Both the position numbers and the translations under genes were made by a program. The notes under the pieces were generated by a model that had not been told where the DNA came from, made no database searches, and saw only the letters and a program-made list of their open reading frames with translations. A stretch of DNA of 64,000 nt from Bryobacteraceae bacterium (lineage in GTDB: Bacteria > Acidobacteriota > Terriglobia > Bryobacterales > Bryobacteraceae). This document shows positions 24,398-35,700 of the stretch, piece after piece. The DNA lies in contig JAHCHE010000038.1 of the NCBI GenBank assembly GCA_026129905.1, positions 1 to 64,000 on the forward strand. Reading direction: 5' to 3'. How positions within the stretch are numbered: the first letter of the stretch is position 1; the number at the start of each line of letters is the position of its first letter.

Positions 24398-26248
24398 CTA
24401 CTCCAAGTCTGCCACGATCTTTTCGACCAGGCGCTGTATGTATCCCTGGGCCCGCTCCGGCGCTGCCGCATCCTTCAAGGGCAGCGCCTTGATGGCGGGC
24501 AGCGCGGATTTCGCCTTCCCGCCGAGCGCCTCCAGCGCGTTAAGCGCGGCTATGGATGCGTAGACGCCGTGTTTCTCCGCGTTGGCGAGTTCCACCAGCG
24601 CCGGGATAACCTTCTCCGCGGCGTCGTGATAGCGGCCCAGCGTCTCCGCCGCGACAATCCGCACGTAGGGAGAGGCATCGGAAAGCGCGCGCTCCATCTC
24701 CTCCCGGGTCTCGGGGGCGATCGCCGCGCCGCGCATCAGGATGCCCATCGCGCCCCAGTAGCGGATCGCGCTGTCGGAATCGCCAAGCATTGTTTTCAAC
24801 TGAACCGTTGCGTCAGGCTTCAGCGAAGAGGCCAGTTGCGCGGCGCCAAGCACCCGCTCCAGGGGATAGCGGCGAGAGTCGTGGCCCACCTCATACGGGG
24901 TGCTCCCGCGAGACCGCGAATGGATTTCGCCTTCCGGCTGCAGCCCGATGTCGCGGGTCGCCATGGCCCACCCCAGCAGGGCTTGTCGAAAGCGCTGAAC
25001 GATTTCCAGGCTCTCGGGCGATTCGGCGAGGTTCTTCACTTCGTCGGGATCGCTCTCCAGGTCGTACAGCTCTTCCGGCGGCTTCGTCTCCCAGAACAGG
25101 GTCTGCGGCGGTTTGAGCTTCCCCTCATCGTAGAGGCGCTTCCACGCGCGCGTGGTGGGCGTCTCGAACATGTAGGAGACGTACTGCCCGTAGATCTTGT
25201 GCGGCATGTAGTTGCGGATGTAGACATACCGCTTGTCCCGCGCGCTGCGGACCAGGTCGTAGCGTTCGTCCATGCGCCCGCGAAAGCCGAACACGTACGT
25301 CGCTTCCGGCTGCGCGCGCGGACCCAGGAACGCCTTGCCCTGCATGTGAGCCGGCGGCTCGATGCCTGCGAGACTGAGCACCGTGGGCGCGAGATCGACG
25401 AAGCCGACCAGCCGGCCGGTCCGGCCTCCCGCCTGCCAGTCCGCCCCTACGAGGCTCCGGTATCGTTCCGGCGCGTACACGATCAGCGGCACGTGAAGAC
25501 CGGAGTTGTAAGGCCAGCGCTTGCTGCGCGGCATTCCGGGGCCGTGATCGCCGTAGTAGAAGACGATCGTGTTCTCCTGGAGGCCGTCCTCCTCCAACTG
25601 GCGGAGGATCTCGCCCGCCTCGGCGTCCATCTCGGTCATCTTGTCGTGGTACTGCGCCCAATCCTGGCGGGTTTCCGGCGTGTCGGGATGATAAGCGGGG
25701 ATGCCGACCTTCGCCGGGTCGTGCGCGGCCTGGTGCGGGCGCTTGCGGATCTGGCTCTCGTGGGTACCTACAAAGTTGAACACGGCGAAGAACGGCTGGT
25801 CCGGCTTCCGGTTGCGCCAGTGCGCCTTGCCGCTCGAATCGTCCCACACCGTGCCCGTTTTGATGAGGTTGTAGTCCTCCTTGGAGTTGTTGGAGCAATA
25901 GTAGCCGGCTTCGCGCAGGTAGGCCGGGAACATCTTCATGCCCGCCGGAAGACTGGTCTCGCTCCGCATGTGCTCGGCGCCGGTGCTGGTGGGGTACATG
26001 CCGGAGATGATGGCGGTGCGCGCCGGCGCGCAGACGGGCGCGTTCGACCATGCGTTGGCGTAGATCATGCCGCGGGCGGCGAGTTTGTCGAGGTTCGGCG
26101 TGCGGGCGTAAGAGTCGCCGTAGGCGCCCAGGTGGGGGCCGTTATCCTCGCTGGTGAGCCACAGGATATTCGGCCGCGGCGGCGCTTTCGAATCGGACGC
26201 CGCGCCCGCCGCGAGTGCCAGGATAAGCGCGACGCCGGAGAGCCTCAT
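24398..26248 (-). CDS. Secreted sulfatase (type I, FGly) with C-terminal HEAT-like repeats
   Basis: The 616-residue product has a signal peptide (MRLSGVALILALAAGAAS). The sulfatase domain begins PNILWLTSEDNGPHLGAYG. The formylglycine site is C-A-P-A-R (73-77), matching CxPxR, so a Cys-type maturase is needed. YYGDHGPGMPRSKRWPYN supplies further metal and substrate residues. Residues about 450-610 form HEAT/PBS-like helical repeats (TVQLKTMLGDSDSAIRYWGA, IVAAETLGRYHDAAEKVIPA), an uncommon addition. Start ATG 26248 gives the cleanest signal peptide; an open extension to 26308 runs into the terminator region. It is probably co-transcribed with the GH5-like gene, suggesting attack on a sulfated glycan. 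Confidence 0.88.
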   Translation of the reverse strand: MRLSGVALILALAAGAASDSKAPPRPNILWLTSEDNGPHLGAYGDSYARTPNLDKLAARGMIYANAWSNAPVCAPARTAIISGMYPTSTGAEHMRSETSLPAGMKMFPAYLREAGYYCSNNSKEDYNLIKTGTVWDDSSGKAHWRNRKPDQPFFAVFNFVGTHESQIRKRPHQAAHDPAKVGIPAYHPDTPETRQDWAQYHDKMTEMDAEAGEILRQLEEDGLQENTIVFYYGDHGPGMPRSKRWPYNSGLHVPLIVYAPERYRSLVGADWQAGGRTGRLVGFVDLAPTVLSLAGIEPPAHMQGKAFLGPRAQPEATYVFGFRGRMDERYDLVRSARDKRYVYIRNYMPHKIYGQYVSYMFETPTTRAWKRLYDEGKLKPPQTLFWETKPPEELYDLESDPDEVKNLAESPESLEIVQRFRQALLGWAMATRDIGLQPEGEIHSRSRGSTPYEVGHDSRRYPLERVLGAAQLASSLKPDATVQLKTMLGDSDSAIRYWGAMGILMRGAAIAPETREEMERALSDASPYVRIVAAETLGRYHDAAEKVIPALVELANAEKHGVYASIAALNALEALGGKAKSALPAIKALPLKDAAAPERAQGYIQRLVEKIVADLE

Positions 26249-26290
26249 GCATGCAATATACAGCGCCGCCGGATGCCGGCGAAAATCGAA

Positions 26291-26316
26291 AACGGCGGGC
26301 GTCGCCACCCGCCGTT
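26291..26316 (-). terminator. Intrinsic terminator after gap
   Basis: Perfect 9-base inverted repeat AACGGCGGG / CCCGCCGTT with an 8-base loop, 35 bases past the gap stop. Reading on the minus strand the stem is followed by a T-rich run (TTCGATTTTC). It separates gap from the sulfatase-GH pair. Confidence 0.8.
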
Positions 26317-26350
26317 CGTTTTGAAGGCCTTTTCGTAAAGGTCGCCCGGA

Positions 26351-27406
<1,056 letters not shown>

Positions 27407-27490
27407 TCAACCGCTTGGAGCAGGCGGCAAACGGGACCCGGATCTCCGAAATAACGGACTCGAGGGGCGCCGGGGGAACCGCCGAGGGGA

Positions 27491-27838
27491 TCAGCCCACC
27501 ACGTCGAGCGTCGATCCAGCCGAGGTTGGGCCGGGGCTCAGCGAGCGCGCCATGAAGCCGGCTTCGGCCGCGCGGCTGAATTCCAGTCGCACGGCGGCGC
27601 GCATCAGGAGGAGCTTCTGGTTGATGGCGGCGCCTCTCTTCCAGTCCTCCTTGAGACGGTCGACGAATCCGCCGGAAATGGGTTCCGGGGGCTGCTCGGC
27701 GAACTCCCGCAGATGGGCGACGGCGACGGACCGCTCGTTCATGGCCTCAGCCACTTCGAGGAAATCGTCCGCCGGTATGCAAACGAGGCGGGCGGTGGCG
27801 CGTTCAAGGCCGGAAATCACTTCTTCCCAGGTTTCCAT
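27491..27838 (-). CDS. Small helical protein after fliD, possible FliT/FlgN-like chaperone
   Basis: The 115-residue acidic, mostly helical protein is encoded 14 bases after fliD. Flagellar operons often place the export chaperones FliS or FliT after fliD. The size, helicity and Met/Leu-rich segment INQKLLLMRAAVRLEFSRA fit a FliT/FlgN type, and the tail is flexible (SPGPTSAGSTLDVVG). No diagnostic motif is seen, so the role rests mainly on position. Confidence 0.55.
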   Translation of the reverse strand: METWEEVISGLERATARLVCIPADDFLEVAEAMNERSVAVAHLREFAEQPPEPISGGFVDRLKEDWKRGAAINQKLLLMRAAVRLEFSRAAEAGFMARSLSPGPTSAGSTLDVVG

Positions 27839-27852
27839 CGAAACTCGACCCC

Positions 27853-29217
27853 TTAGTAGTCCTTCTTGCCGTACAGCGTCAGATTGAGGCCCTTGATACT
27901 CGCTTCGAGCATCGTCTGCTGCGACTCCAGTTGCGCCAGCAGGACGTCGGCGCGCTGGAGTTTCTGGGAGAGGCTCGTCTGCATGTACTGGATTCGCGTG
28001 GCCATCTCCGTGATCTGCTTCGCTAGCCGCTCGTCGGCGGCGTCGTACTGATTCTGCTGGACCCGGATCAGACCGCGCACCGGATCGCTGATTTGCCGGA
28101 GTTGCGCCGACAGCGCGCCGAAGCCCGAAGTGGCGGAGCCGATATAGTTGAACGCGGCGGAGATCTGGGCGTCGGAGAGCGAGTAAAACTTCTCGGTGTT
28201 GAACGACATCTTGCCCAGCTCGTCGAACTCGATGCCGAGGTCCGCCAGGCGCTTCACGCTGCCGCTTCCCTCATAAGAAGCCAGTGCGCGCAGGCTCTCC
28301 TGCAGCTGCCGGACGATGAAATCGCCGCTGAGCATGCCGGCGGACTCGCCGACCTGCGCGGAGACTTTCGTGCGCGCGTCGTTGTATTGGGTGACCATGG
28401 CGGCCAGGTCGGTCGCCAGAACCGCGCGGCTGGAAGCGAGCCGGAGGTCGACGGTTTCACCCGGCCCGGTGGCGCTGACGATGGTGAAGGTGAGGCCGGG
28501 GATGACGTTGTTGATCACGTTGTCGGATTTTTCAACATCAAGGCCGTTCAACTTGAACACCGCGTTGGAGCCCTGGTTATCCGCGGTGAGGATGTTCGAC
28601 TCCTCGTCATCGGCCGTCTCGCGCAACTGGAGCGTCGTGCTGCCCGTGGCGTTGGCGGTAATCGAGAGGTAGTAGGGCTGGTCGCCGGTCCCGGTGTTCA
28701 GTACGCTGGCGGTGACGCCGGCGCCGAGGCCGTTGATCGCGTCCCGAAGGCCGTTGAGGGTGTTCTTTCCCGGGGCCGTCAGGTCCAGAACGTAGGTTGT
28801 CGATCCCACCACCAACTGCATCGTTCCATCGTCGGACACGGGCGTCGCGTTGGCCGTAGCGAAGCCGGAAGCCGACGTCTCCGAAGCCGCCCGGGCCACC
28901 GACGTGATCTCGCTGATGGTGTACGAGCTGGCATTGGTGGCGCCGTTGAGGTTGGCGGTCACGCGGGCTGTGTTGGTACTCGATACCGACAGCGCCCGAG
29001 AGCCGCCGGTTGCGCCCAGTTTTTCGACGGCCGAGGCGAGACCGGCTACCGACGAGCGAAGGTCGGTGAGCAACTGCTTTTTGGTCAGCAGATCGGTCTG
29101 CTGATTCTGCATCTGGAGCAGCGGGATGTTGGCGATGGAGACCGAGCGATTCAGGATCGTCTGGAAGTCATCGGAGAAGGCGCTGATGCCGGTGAAAACC
29201 AATGGTGAGATTCCCAT
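27853..29217 (-). CDS. fliD: Flagellar hook-associated protein 2 (filament cap)
   Basis: FliD caps the growing flagellar filament. The 454-residue product starts at ATG 29217 (MGISPLVFTGISAFSDDFQ); the frame is open upstream but not coding-like. Features: N-terminal coiled coil with QMQNQQTDLLTKKQLLTDL, central Thr/Ser/Ala/Gly-rich domains, the FliD_C segment RLADLGIEFDELGKMSFN, and the C-terminal coiled coil MATRIQYMQTSLSQKLQRAD. Like other FliD proteins it lacks a cleaved signal. No other flagellar structural genes are in the window, so fliD here is detached from the main cluster. Confidence 0.88.
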   Translation of the reverse strand: MGISPLVFTGISAFSDDFQTILNRSVSIANIPLLQMQNQQTDLLTKKQLLTDLRSSVAGLASAVEKLGATGGSRALSVSSTNTARVTANLNGATNASSYTISEITSVARAASETSASGFATANATPVSDDGTMQLVVGSTTYVLDLTAPGKNTLNGLRDAINGLGAGVTASVLNTGTGDQPYYLSITANATGSTTLQLRETADDEESNILTADNQGSNAVFKLNGLDVEKSDNVINNVIPGLTFTIVSATGPGETVDLRLASSRAVLATDLAAMVTQYNDARTKVSAQVGESAGMLSGDFIVRQLQESLRALASYEGSGSVKRLADLGIEFDELGKMSFNTEKFYSLSDAQISAAFNYIGSATSGFGALSAQLRQISDPVRGLIRVQQNQYDAADERLAKQITEMATRIQYMQTSLSQKLQRADVLLAQLESQQTMLEASIKGLNLTLYGKKDY

Positions 29218-29276
29218 GTCCGCTCCAACGTATGAGGCTCGTCCTGTTTGCTTATCGGCAGGAAATGGACAAGTCC

Positions 29277-30986
29277 CTAGCCCAGGTGGGATTTTGCGAG
29301 GGGTTCGGCGGCGCTCCGGATCAATTGCTCGGCATGGCGAAGGGCTTCCTTGGTCAACCGCTGGCCGGACAGCATTCGTCCGATCTCCCGCGTCCGGGCA
29401 TCGCCGCGAAGCTCCTCGACGGTGGCCACCGTCCGGCCGTCGGCTTCCCGCTTCTCGACTACGAAATGATGATCGGCAAAACCGGCGATCTGCGGTAGGT
29501 GCGTGACGCAAAGGACCTGGTGGGAAGCGGCGAGCTGCTTCAGGCGCCGGCCGATCATCTCCGCGACGCCCCCGCCGACGCCGGCGTCGACCTCGTCGAA
29601 GACGAGCGTACGGTTGAGAACCGGACTGCCGCCGCTCTGCCCTTCCCCGGCCGTGCACGTCTTGAGCGAAAGCGCGATCCGCGACAACTCGCCGCCCGAG
29701 GCGATCTTATCCAGCGGGCGCAGCTCCTCGCCCGGGTTCGGCGAAACGAGAAACACCACCCTATCGGCGCCGCGCTCGGACCACGGGGCGCGGCCGAGAT
29801 CGACCCGGAAACGGGTTCCATCCATGCCGACGAGCTTCAGTTCCGCCTGCAGGAGGCTGCTCAAAGCTTCGGCGGCGCGGGCGCGGAGCGAGGTGAGGCG
29901 CGCGGCGGCCGTTTCGAAGTCTTGCGCCAGTCGTTCCAGTTGCTGTTTGAGCGCATCGCGGCGCTCAGAGGCCGATTCCGCGCCGGCCACATTGCGGCTG
30001 ACTTCCTCGTGGAAACGGAGTATCTCTTCGATGGTCGCGCCGTACTTGCGCTTGAGCCTATCGAGCGCGGCCAGCCGCGCCTCCACCTCGTCCAGCCGCG
30101 AGGGATCGCCTTCCAGGCCGCCGAGATAGTGGCGCAATTCGTGCGCGGTTTCCTCGATCGCGATTTCGGCGCCCGAAAGGGACTCGGACAGCGGGCTGAG
30201 CCGAGGATCGATGCGGCGGATCTCTTCCAGGCTGCGCCGCGCGTGCCGGAGCCGGGCCAGAGCGGAACCCGCGGCGTCGTAGAGGGCGTCGTAGGCGGCG
30301 CCGGCGTGCTCCTGCAAACGGGCCAGGTTGAGCAGAACGCGTTTTTGGTCCTCGAGGGAGGCATCCTCTCCAGGTTGAGGCGAAGCGTCCTCGATTTCCC
30401 TCCGCTGGAAGCTCCACAAGTCCGCCAGCCGCAGGCGCTCCTGCTCGGACCGGTCGAGTTCGGCGAGTTCCGCCCCGGCCTGCCGCCAGGCGCGGAACAG
30501 CGATGCCGTTTCCAGGAGCAGAGCGCCCGAACCGGCGAACGAATCCAGCATCTCGAGTTGCGAATCGGGGGCGAACAGCTTCTGCTGCTCGTGCTGACCG
30601 TGGATGTCGCCGAGCCAGGCGCCCAGTTCCCGCAACAGCGCCGTTGTCGCGGGACGGCTGCCCGCGAACGCGCGGGACTTGCCGCCGGCGGCGATCTCCC
30701 GCTCGATGAGCAGTTCGCCGTCCTCCACCTCCACGCCGGCGTCTTCGAGCAGCCTGGTCAGCGGGTCCTCGGGTTTGATCTGGAAGATGCCGCCCACGCG
30801 GGCGCGATCGGCGCCCGTCCGCACGAGGTCCGCCGAGGCGCGGCCGCCGAACAGCAGCGCCAGGGCATCCACCACCAGCGATTTGCCGGAGCCGGTCTCC
30901 CCGGTGAGCAGGTTCAGGCCGGGATGAAAACGAACGCGAAGCTGCTCGACTACGGCGAAGTTTTCCACCAGTAGCTCGACCAGCAT
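29277..30986 (-). CDS. recN: DNA repair protein RecN
   Basis: SMC-like ATPase in double-strand break repair. The 569-residue product starts MLVELLVENFAVVEQLRVRF and has Walker A GETGSGKS (29-36), a long coiled-coil middle (about 150-390), the signature SGGELSRIALSLK, and Walker B LVFDEVDAGVGGG followed by LCVTHLPQIA. Length is usual. It is transcribed toward fliD with a 59-base gap. Confidence 0.97.
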   Translation of the reverse strand: MLVELLVENFAVVEQLRVRFHPGLNLLTGETGSGKSLVVDALALLFGGRASADLVRTGADRARVGGIFQIKPEDPLTRLLEDAGVEVEDGELLIEREIAAGGKSRAFAGSRPATTALLRELGAWLGDIHGQHEQQKLFAPDSQLEMLDSFAGSGALLLETASLFRAWRQAGAELAELDRSEQERLRLADLWSFQRREIEDASPQPGEDASLEDQKRVLLNLARLQEHAGAAYDALYDAAGSALARLRHARRSLEEIRRIDPRLSPLSESLSGAEIAIEETAHELRHYLGGLEGDPSRLDEVEARLAALDRLKRKYGATIEEILRFHEEVSRNVAGAESASERRDALKQQLERLAQDFETAAARLTSLRARAAEALSSLLQAELKLVGMDGTRFRVDLGRAPWSERGADRVVFLVSPNPGEELRPLDKIASGGELSRIALSLKTCTAGEGQSGGSPVLNRTLVFDEVDAGVGGGVAEMIGRRLKQLAASHQVLCVTHLPQIAGFADHHFVVEKREADGRTVATVEELRGDARTREIGRMLSGQRLTKEALRHAEQLIRSAAEPLAKSHLG

Positions 30987-31047
30987 TTGACGCGATTATC
31001 CCATACGGCGCCGCGGTCGAACCTGGTCTCCTGTCCCTGTCAATCTC

Positions 31048-31899
31048 TTAGCTCTCCTCCGCCGTTGCCATAGCCTTCTTTAAGTACGCCATGTTGCGCT
31101 TGAGATCTTCTTCCTTGTTGTTGGAAGGCGACGAGGTCTCGAAATTCAGCCAGCCGCTAAAGCCGGAGTCTCGTATAGCGCGCAGGTTCTCCACCACGTC
31201 GATCTTGCCGCTTTCGCCGAGATAGCCGCGGTCCTTGATGTGCATCTGGCAAATGCGATTGCCTCCGAGCCAGCGAATCTCCTTCGGCGTGTCGTATCCG
31301 TTGTTGGTCGAATTGCCGATGTCGTAGTAGACCTTCACGGCGGAGGAACCGATGCGGTCCAGCATCCAGGCGTTGTCCTCCGCCGAAATGGTGTTCTCCA
31401 GCCCGAGCGTCACGCCCGCTGTTTTCGCTCGGCTTGCGTGCTCCTTGACGATATCGGCCACGTGGCCCATCTCCTGCCTGTTCGTCAGGGCAGCCGGACC
31501 GAAAAACGGCAACAGCAATACGCCCGCCTTCATCGCGCGGCAGGTATCGATGCCTCGATCGATGAACGTCGCCGCCACCGGATCGTTTTTCAGATAGTGG
31601 CGGTGGAAAACATCGAGCACCACGCCTGCGATGGCCATGCCTTGGCTGTTCGCGGCGTTGAGATAGCGCTTCTGGGTGTCCGGCTTGAACAACGGAAGGC
31701 TGCCATCCACGGGCTCGCGCCCGATGTTGAACTCAATGCCCTCAAGTCCGACGCGCTTCCCCGCCGCAAAAACCTCGTCCGGAGCCCCTGCGGGCAAAGA
31801 ACCCGCCATCGAGCCGATGCGTACCGTCAATTTCTTCGCTGCGGGCAGGCTCAGCGCGAACGCCCCGGCAGCGACCTTCAGGCAATCTCGTCTATTCAT
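31048..31899 (-). CDS. Tat-signalled sugar isomerase/epimerase-like TIM barrel
   Basis: The 283-residue protein starts at ATG 31899 with MNRRDCLKVAAGAFALSLP, a short twin-arginine signal. The remainder is an AP-endonuclease/xylose-isomerase-like barrel: VGLEGIEFNIG, GVTLGLENTIS with a metal-site Glu, VKVYYDIGNSTNNGYD, ICQMHIKDRG with His and Asp, and the terminal FSGWLNFETS. Exported members are common in this group next to Gfo/Idh oxidoreductases, though here it stands alone. Substrate unknown. Confidence 0.8.
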   Translation of the reverse strand: MNRRDCLKVAAGAFALSLPAAKKLTVRIGSMAGSLPAGAPDEVFAAGKRVGLEGIEFNIGREPVDGSLPLFKPDTQKRYLNAANSQGMAIAGVVLDVFHRHYLKNDPVAATFIDRGIDTCRAMKAGVLLLPFFGPAALTNRQEMGHVADIVKEHASRAKTAGVTLGLENTISAEDNAWMLDRIGSSAVKVYYDIGNSTNNGYDTPKEIRWLGGNRICQMHIKDRGYLGESGKIDVVENLRAIRDSGFSGWLNFETSSPSNNKEEDLKRNMAYLKKAMATAEES

Positions 31900-32325
31900 T
31901 GACCGATCTCTCTCCGCTTTCCGTAGTCTACGCCTGCGGAAGCGGTTCAGCAACGCGTTTCACGGGTTGGGGGTGGAGGATTGGTGACGTCGCGACCGTT
32001 GTGACAAGCGCCATAATGGCGTACATCGCAAACAACGCCGGCGAACGGATCCCAAGGTGAGCACTGCGGGCTTTCTAGTTCAAGTGCCGGGGATCGAATC
32101 AGTTTTCCAGGGCTGAAGGCGCCTGTGGCGCGTCCGCACCGAGCAACATCCGATCGAAGCCCCGGCGGAAACGGCGAGATCCGACGTGACGGACCTGCCA
32201 TCGCGCCTTGTCATGTCATGGACTTGTGTTTGCGCGAGTTGCGAGTGCGATCCCATAAGACTTTCCGAAACGTTCGGCTGTCGGACCCGACATTGAGACT
32301 TCGTCGTGTATAGAGCCAGGTCGGC
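31900..32325. other. Gene-poor stretch before the response-regulator relic
   Basis: No frame here has convincing codon use. It probably contains the promoter of the sugar isomerase gene on the minus strand. No repeat, RNA or mobile element was recognised. A tRNA-like GATCGAATC at 32091-32099 lacks the surrounding stems. Confidence 0.4.
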
Positions 32326-32560
32326 TCAGGATTCGATGATGTGATTCCGGATGGCGTAGCGGACCAATTCGGGAACGGAGTGCAGATCCAGCTTGGCCAT
32401 GATGTGCGCGCGGTGGGTTTCCACCGTCTTGACGGAGATCTCCAGTGCAGCTGCAAACTCATGAGCGTCATCGCCCTTGATTAGCGCCTGAAGAAACACA
32501 TCGCGAACGAGTTGCTCGGATTCATGCATCGTCAGGATCAGGACCGGCATCTGCGGATTC
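32326..32560 (-). pseudogene. Internally deleted NarL/FixJ-type response regulator remnant
   Basis: On the minus strand the frame begins with a receiver-domain strand (MPVLILTMHESEQLVRDVF). It jumps within about a dozen residues to the end of a LuxR-type helix-turn-helix (EISVKTVETHRAHIMAKLDL, then VRYAIRNHI). The residues between (rest of the receiver, linker, start of the HTH with LTPRE) are missing, as is everything before the receiver's middle including the phospho-acceptor Asp. A 74-residue product could still be made, but it lacks both functional parts. Confidence 0.7.
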
Positions 32561-32704
32561 TGTACGCCGCATCCACACTGGTTTGCGGCCGCGAGGAGCG
32601 CCGCGACGGAGCGGCGGAATTCCTACTGGTAGCGCCGAGCCCCATTTGTGGGGTAGAATCCCTAGTACTCTGGGATCCAACTTATCAAAGGGGGGGCTTT
32701 CACG

Positions 32705-35700
32705 ATGCTGCACAGGTGTCTTCAGCGTCTGCCGCGGACGTTCGTCCTATTTGCTTTCGCGCTGCCTTGCTTTCCGCAGGGCGGTGAATCGACGGAAATC
32801 CTGGGGATCGTGCAGGATTTCACTGGAGCGGTTATGCCGGGCGTGGCCGTCTCCGCTACGCACATCGCCACCAACCAGACGCGGCGGGTGACGACCGGCG
32901 ATTCGGGGACCTTCGTCCTGTCGGCGATGCAGCCGGGCGAATACACGGTCCGCGCGGAAAAGGAAGGCTTCCGCGCGGAGGTGCGCACGGGACTGGTGCT
33001 CCAGATCAACCAGAAGGCCCGGGTCAACTTCACGCTCCAGATCGGCTCGGTGGCGGAGTCGGTCGAGGTGACGGCCAGCGGCCTGCTGCTGGCGACCGAC
33101 GACGCCACGCTCGGCAACGTCGTGGAACAAAAGAGAGTCGTGGATTTGCCATTGAATGGCAGGAATTTCGCCCATCTGGCCGGATTAATGCCCGGAGTTA
33201 TCAAGGGGATTTCCTCGAATACGAACCAGTACGGCCGGCGGGACTCGGCGATCGCGATCAGCGCGAACGGGATACGGGAGAACCAGGGCCAGGTCCGCTA
33301 CGACGGCGTCTACACCGCGTGGAACATCAACAATGCGACGTTCTTCCGCGCGTCGATCGAAGCCATACAGGAGTTCAAGGTACACTCGGCCACCTACTCG
33401 GCGGAATTCGGGCACAACGCCGGCGCGCAGGTGGAGATCCATACCCGGCCGGGCACGAACGAACTGCACGGAGCGCTGTTCTCCTTCGTGCGCAACGACG
33501 TGTTCGACGCGCGCAACTACTTCCGTCCGGAACCGTTGAGCAAGGACATTCTCCAGCGCAACCAGTTCGGGTTCGTCCTCTCCGGCCCCGTTTTCCTGCC
33601 GAAAGTCTACGACGGCCGCAACCGGACCTTCTGGATGATGAACTACGAGGGACAAAGGGAAAAGCAGGAAGTGGCGCAGCTCGCTTCGGTGCTGCCGGCC
33701 GCCTTCCGGCAGGGTGACTTTTCGGCGTTGACTACGACATTGCGGGACCCGCTCGGCGGGACGTTCCCCAACAATATCGTCCCTTCCAGCCGCCTTCACC
33801 CGATCTCGCGGAACTACCTGGACTTTCATCCTCTGCCGACCGGCCCGGGAACGGGCGCGAACCTGTCCGGCCTGGAAACACAAGTGAACGACGTCGACCA
33901 GTACTTCATCCGCGGGGATCACAACCTCGGCGACAACGACCGTTTGTTCGGGCGCGTCGCCATCTACAACTACGAATTCCCGACCACCGAGCTGAATTAC
34001 TTCGCGCCGCTGCAGAGCCGCCTCACCGCGCGCAACGCGGTGCTCAGCCACACCCACCTGTTCAGCGCGACGGTGCTGAACGAACTGAAGGTCGGCTTCA
34101 ATCGAAACTGGATCCTCCGTCGGGGATTGCGGACCAACACCAATTTCGACCCCGAATCGATGGGTCTGACTGGGGTACGGGCCACCGACCCGGAAACCCG
34201 GCAACCGCGGGCGCTCTCGCCATTTGAAACCGGCATCGTGCCGTTCAACATCTCCGGTTACCTCACCATGGGCGACGGCGGGCTGATACCAGATTTCAAC
34301 GTGAGCGAAACCTGGCAGTTGGTGGACAACTTCACGGTGACGCGGGGCGTACACACGTTCAAGTGGGGCATCGACTTCAAACGGCTCCGCATGGACCGCG
34401 CCGGCTCGAACAACGCGCGCGGGCAGTTCCAATTCAACGGGCAGGTCACCGGGCACCAGGCGGCGGACTTCTATCTGGGCTTTCCTTCGCTTTCCCAAAC
34501 GCCGGACGGGGTGCAAGGCGTGGAGTACAATCAGCAGACCTACTCGTTTTACGTGCAGGACGAGTGGAAGGCGACGCCAAAACTCACTCTGAACCTGGGC
34601 ATGCGTTATGACTTCGTCGGCACGGTGGACGAGGAAAACGGGTTTCCTCGCACGCTGCGGATCGACCGGCCGGGAGGATACCTGTTCCCGGAAGATCCGC
34701 TGAGCAAAGTGCCCACCAAGCTCTATCGGGCGGAAAAGAACCGCTTCTGGCCGCGCATCGGCATCGCGTATCGTCCCACCGACAGTTGGGTTGTACGAAC
34801 CGGCTTCGGCGTGTACAACAATGCCAACCAGATCAATAACCTCACGGTGATCGGCAACCCGTTCCGGACGTTCCAGGTTCAGTTCATCGCGGATCCCGCC
34901 GACCCGCTCGCGCTGACGCTGAACGATCCGTATCCGATCGGCCGGGCCGCCGCCGCGCCCCCGCTGAGCGTCGTGGCCGTGCCTACCGAGCGCGTCAATG
35001 CGTACAACGTCCAGTGGAGCTTCTCGCTCCAGCGGCAGCTTTCTCCTTCCACCGCGTTCGAAGCGGCCTATGTCGGCAGCCAGGCCTCGCACCTGGACAA
35101 CAGCCGTAACGCCAACGATGCCCCGCCGGGAGCAGGACCGGTTCAGCAGCGGCGGAGGTATCCGCTGTGGGGACCCGTTCGCTGGCTGGGCAGCGACGGC
35201 AAATCCTACTTCCAGAGTCTGCAGCTTCGCGGCGAGCGGCGCTTCTCGCGGGGCTTCTCCTTTCTCGCTGCGTACACCTGGGCGCACAATATCGACCAGA
35301 GCTACGGCACCAACGAGTCGCTGCCCTTCAGCACCAACGGGGCGCAAAACATGGACTGCTGGGCCTGCGAACGCTCCGACTCCGGCTTCGACTACCGCCA
35401 CCGCTACACAACCAGCTTCCTGTGGGACATCCCTGCGCCGGGCGACTGGCGCGGCATCAAGCGGGCGGTGTTGAAAGGCTGGTCCCTGAACGGCATCGTG
35501 ACATATCAGTCGGGCTTTCCGTTCACGGTGACCCAGCAGGGCAATCGCCAGAACACCGGCGGCAGTCCGCAGCGGCCGGACTACGTTCCCGGGCAGGATC
35601 CGAAGCTCGCCAACGCAACGCCGGACCGCTGGTTCAACACCGCCGCGTTCCAGTTCGCCGATCTGAAGTTCGGAAATGTGGGGCGCAACACGCTGCGGCA

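Noticed and set aside
23105-26338. Open frame of 1077 codons on the plus strand opposite the GH5-like and sulfatase genes
   Set aside because: Arg/Ala/Gly/His-rich low-similarity product spanning two convincing genes on the other strand; a high-GC antisense shadow.
32067-32110. tRNA-like T-loop motif (GATCGAATC) in the gene-poor region
   Set aside because: No matching T-arm, anticodon arm or acceptor stem on either strand.
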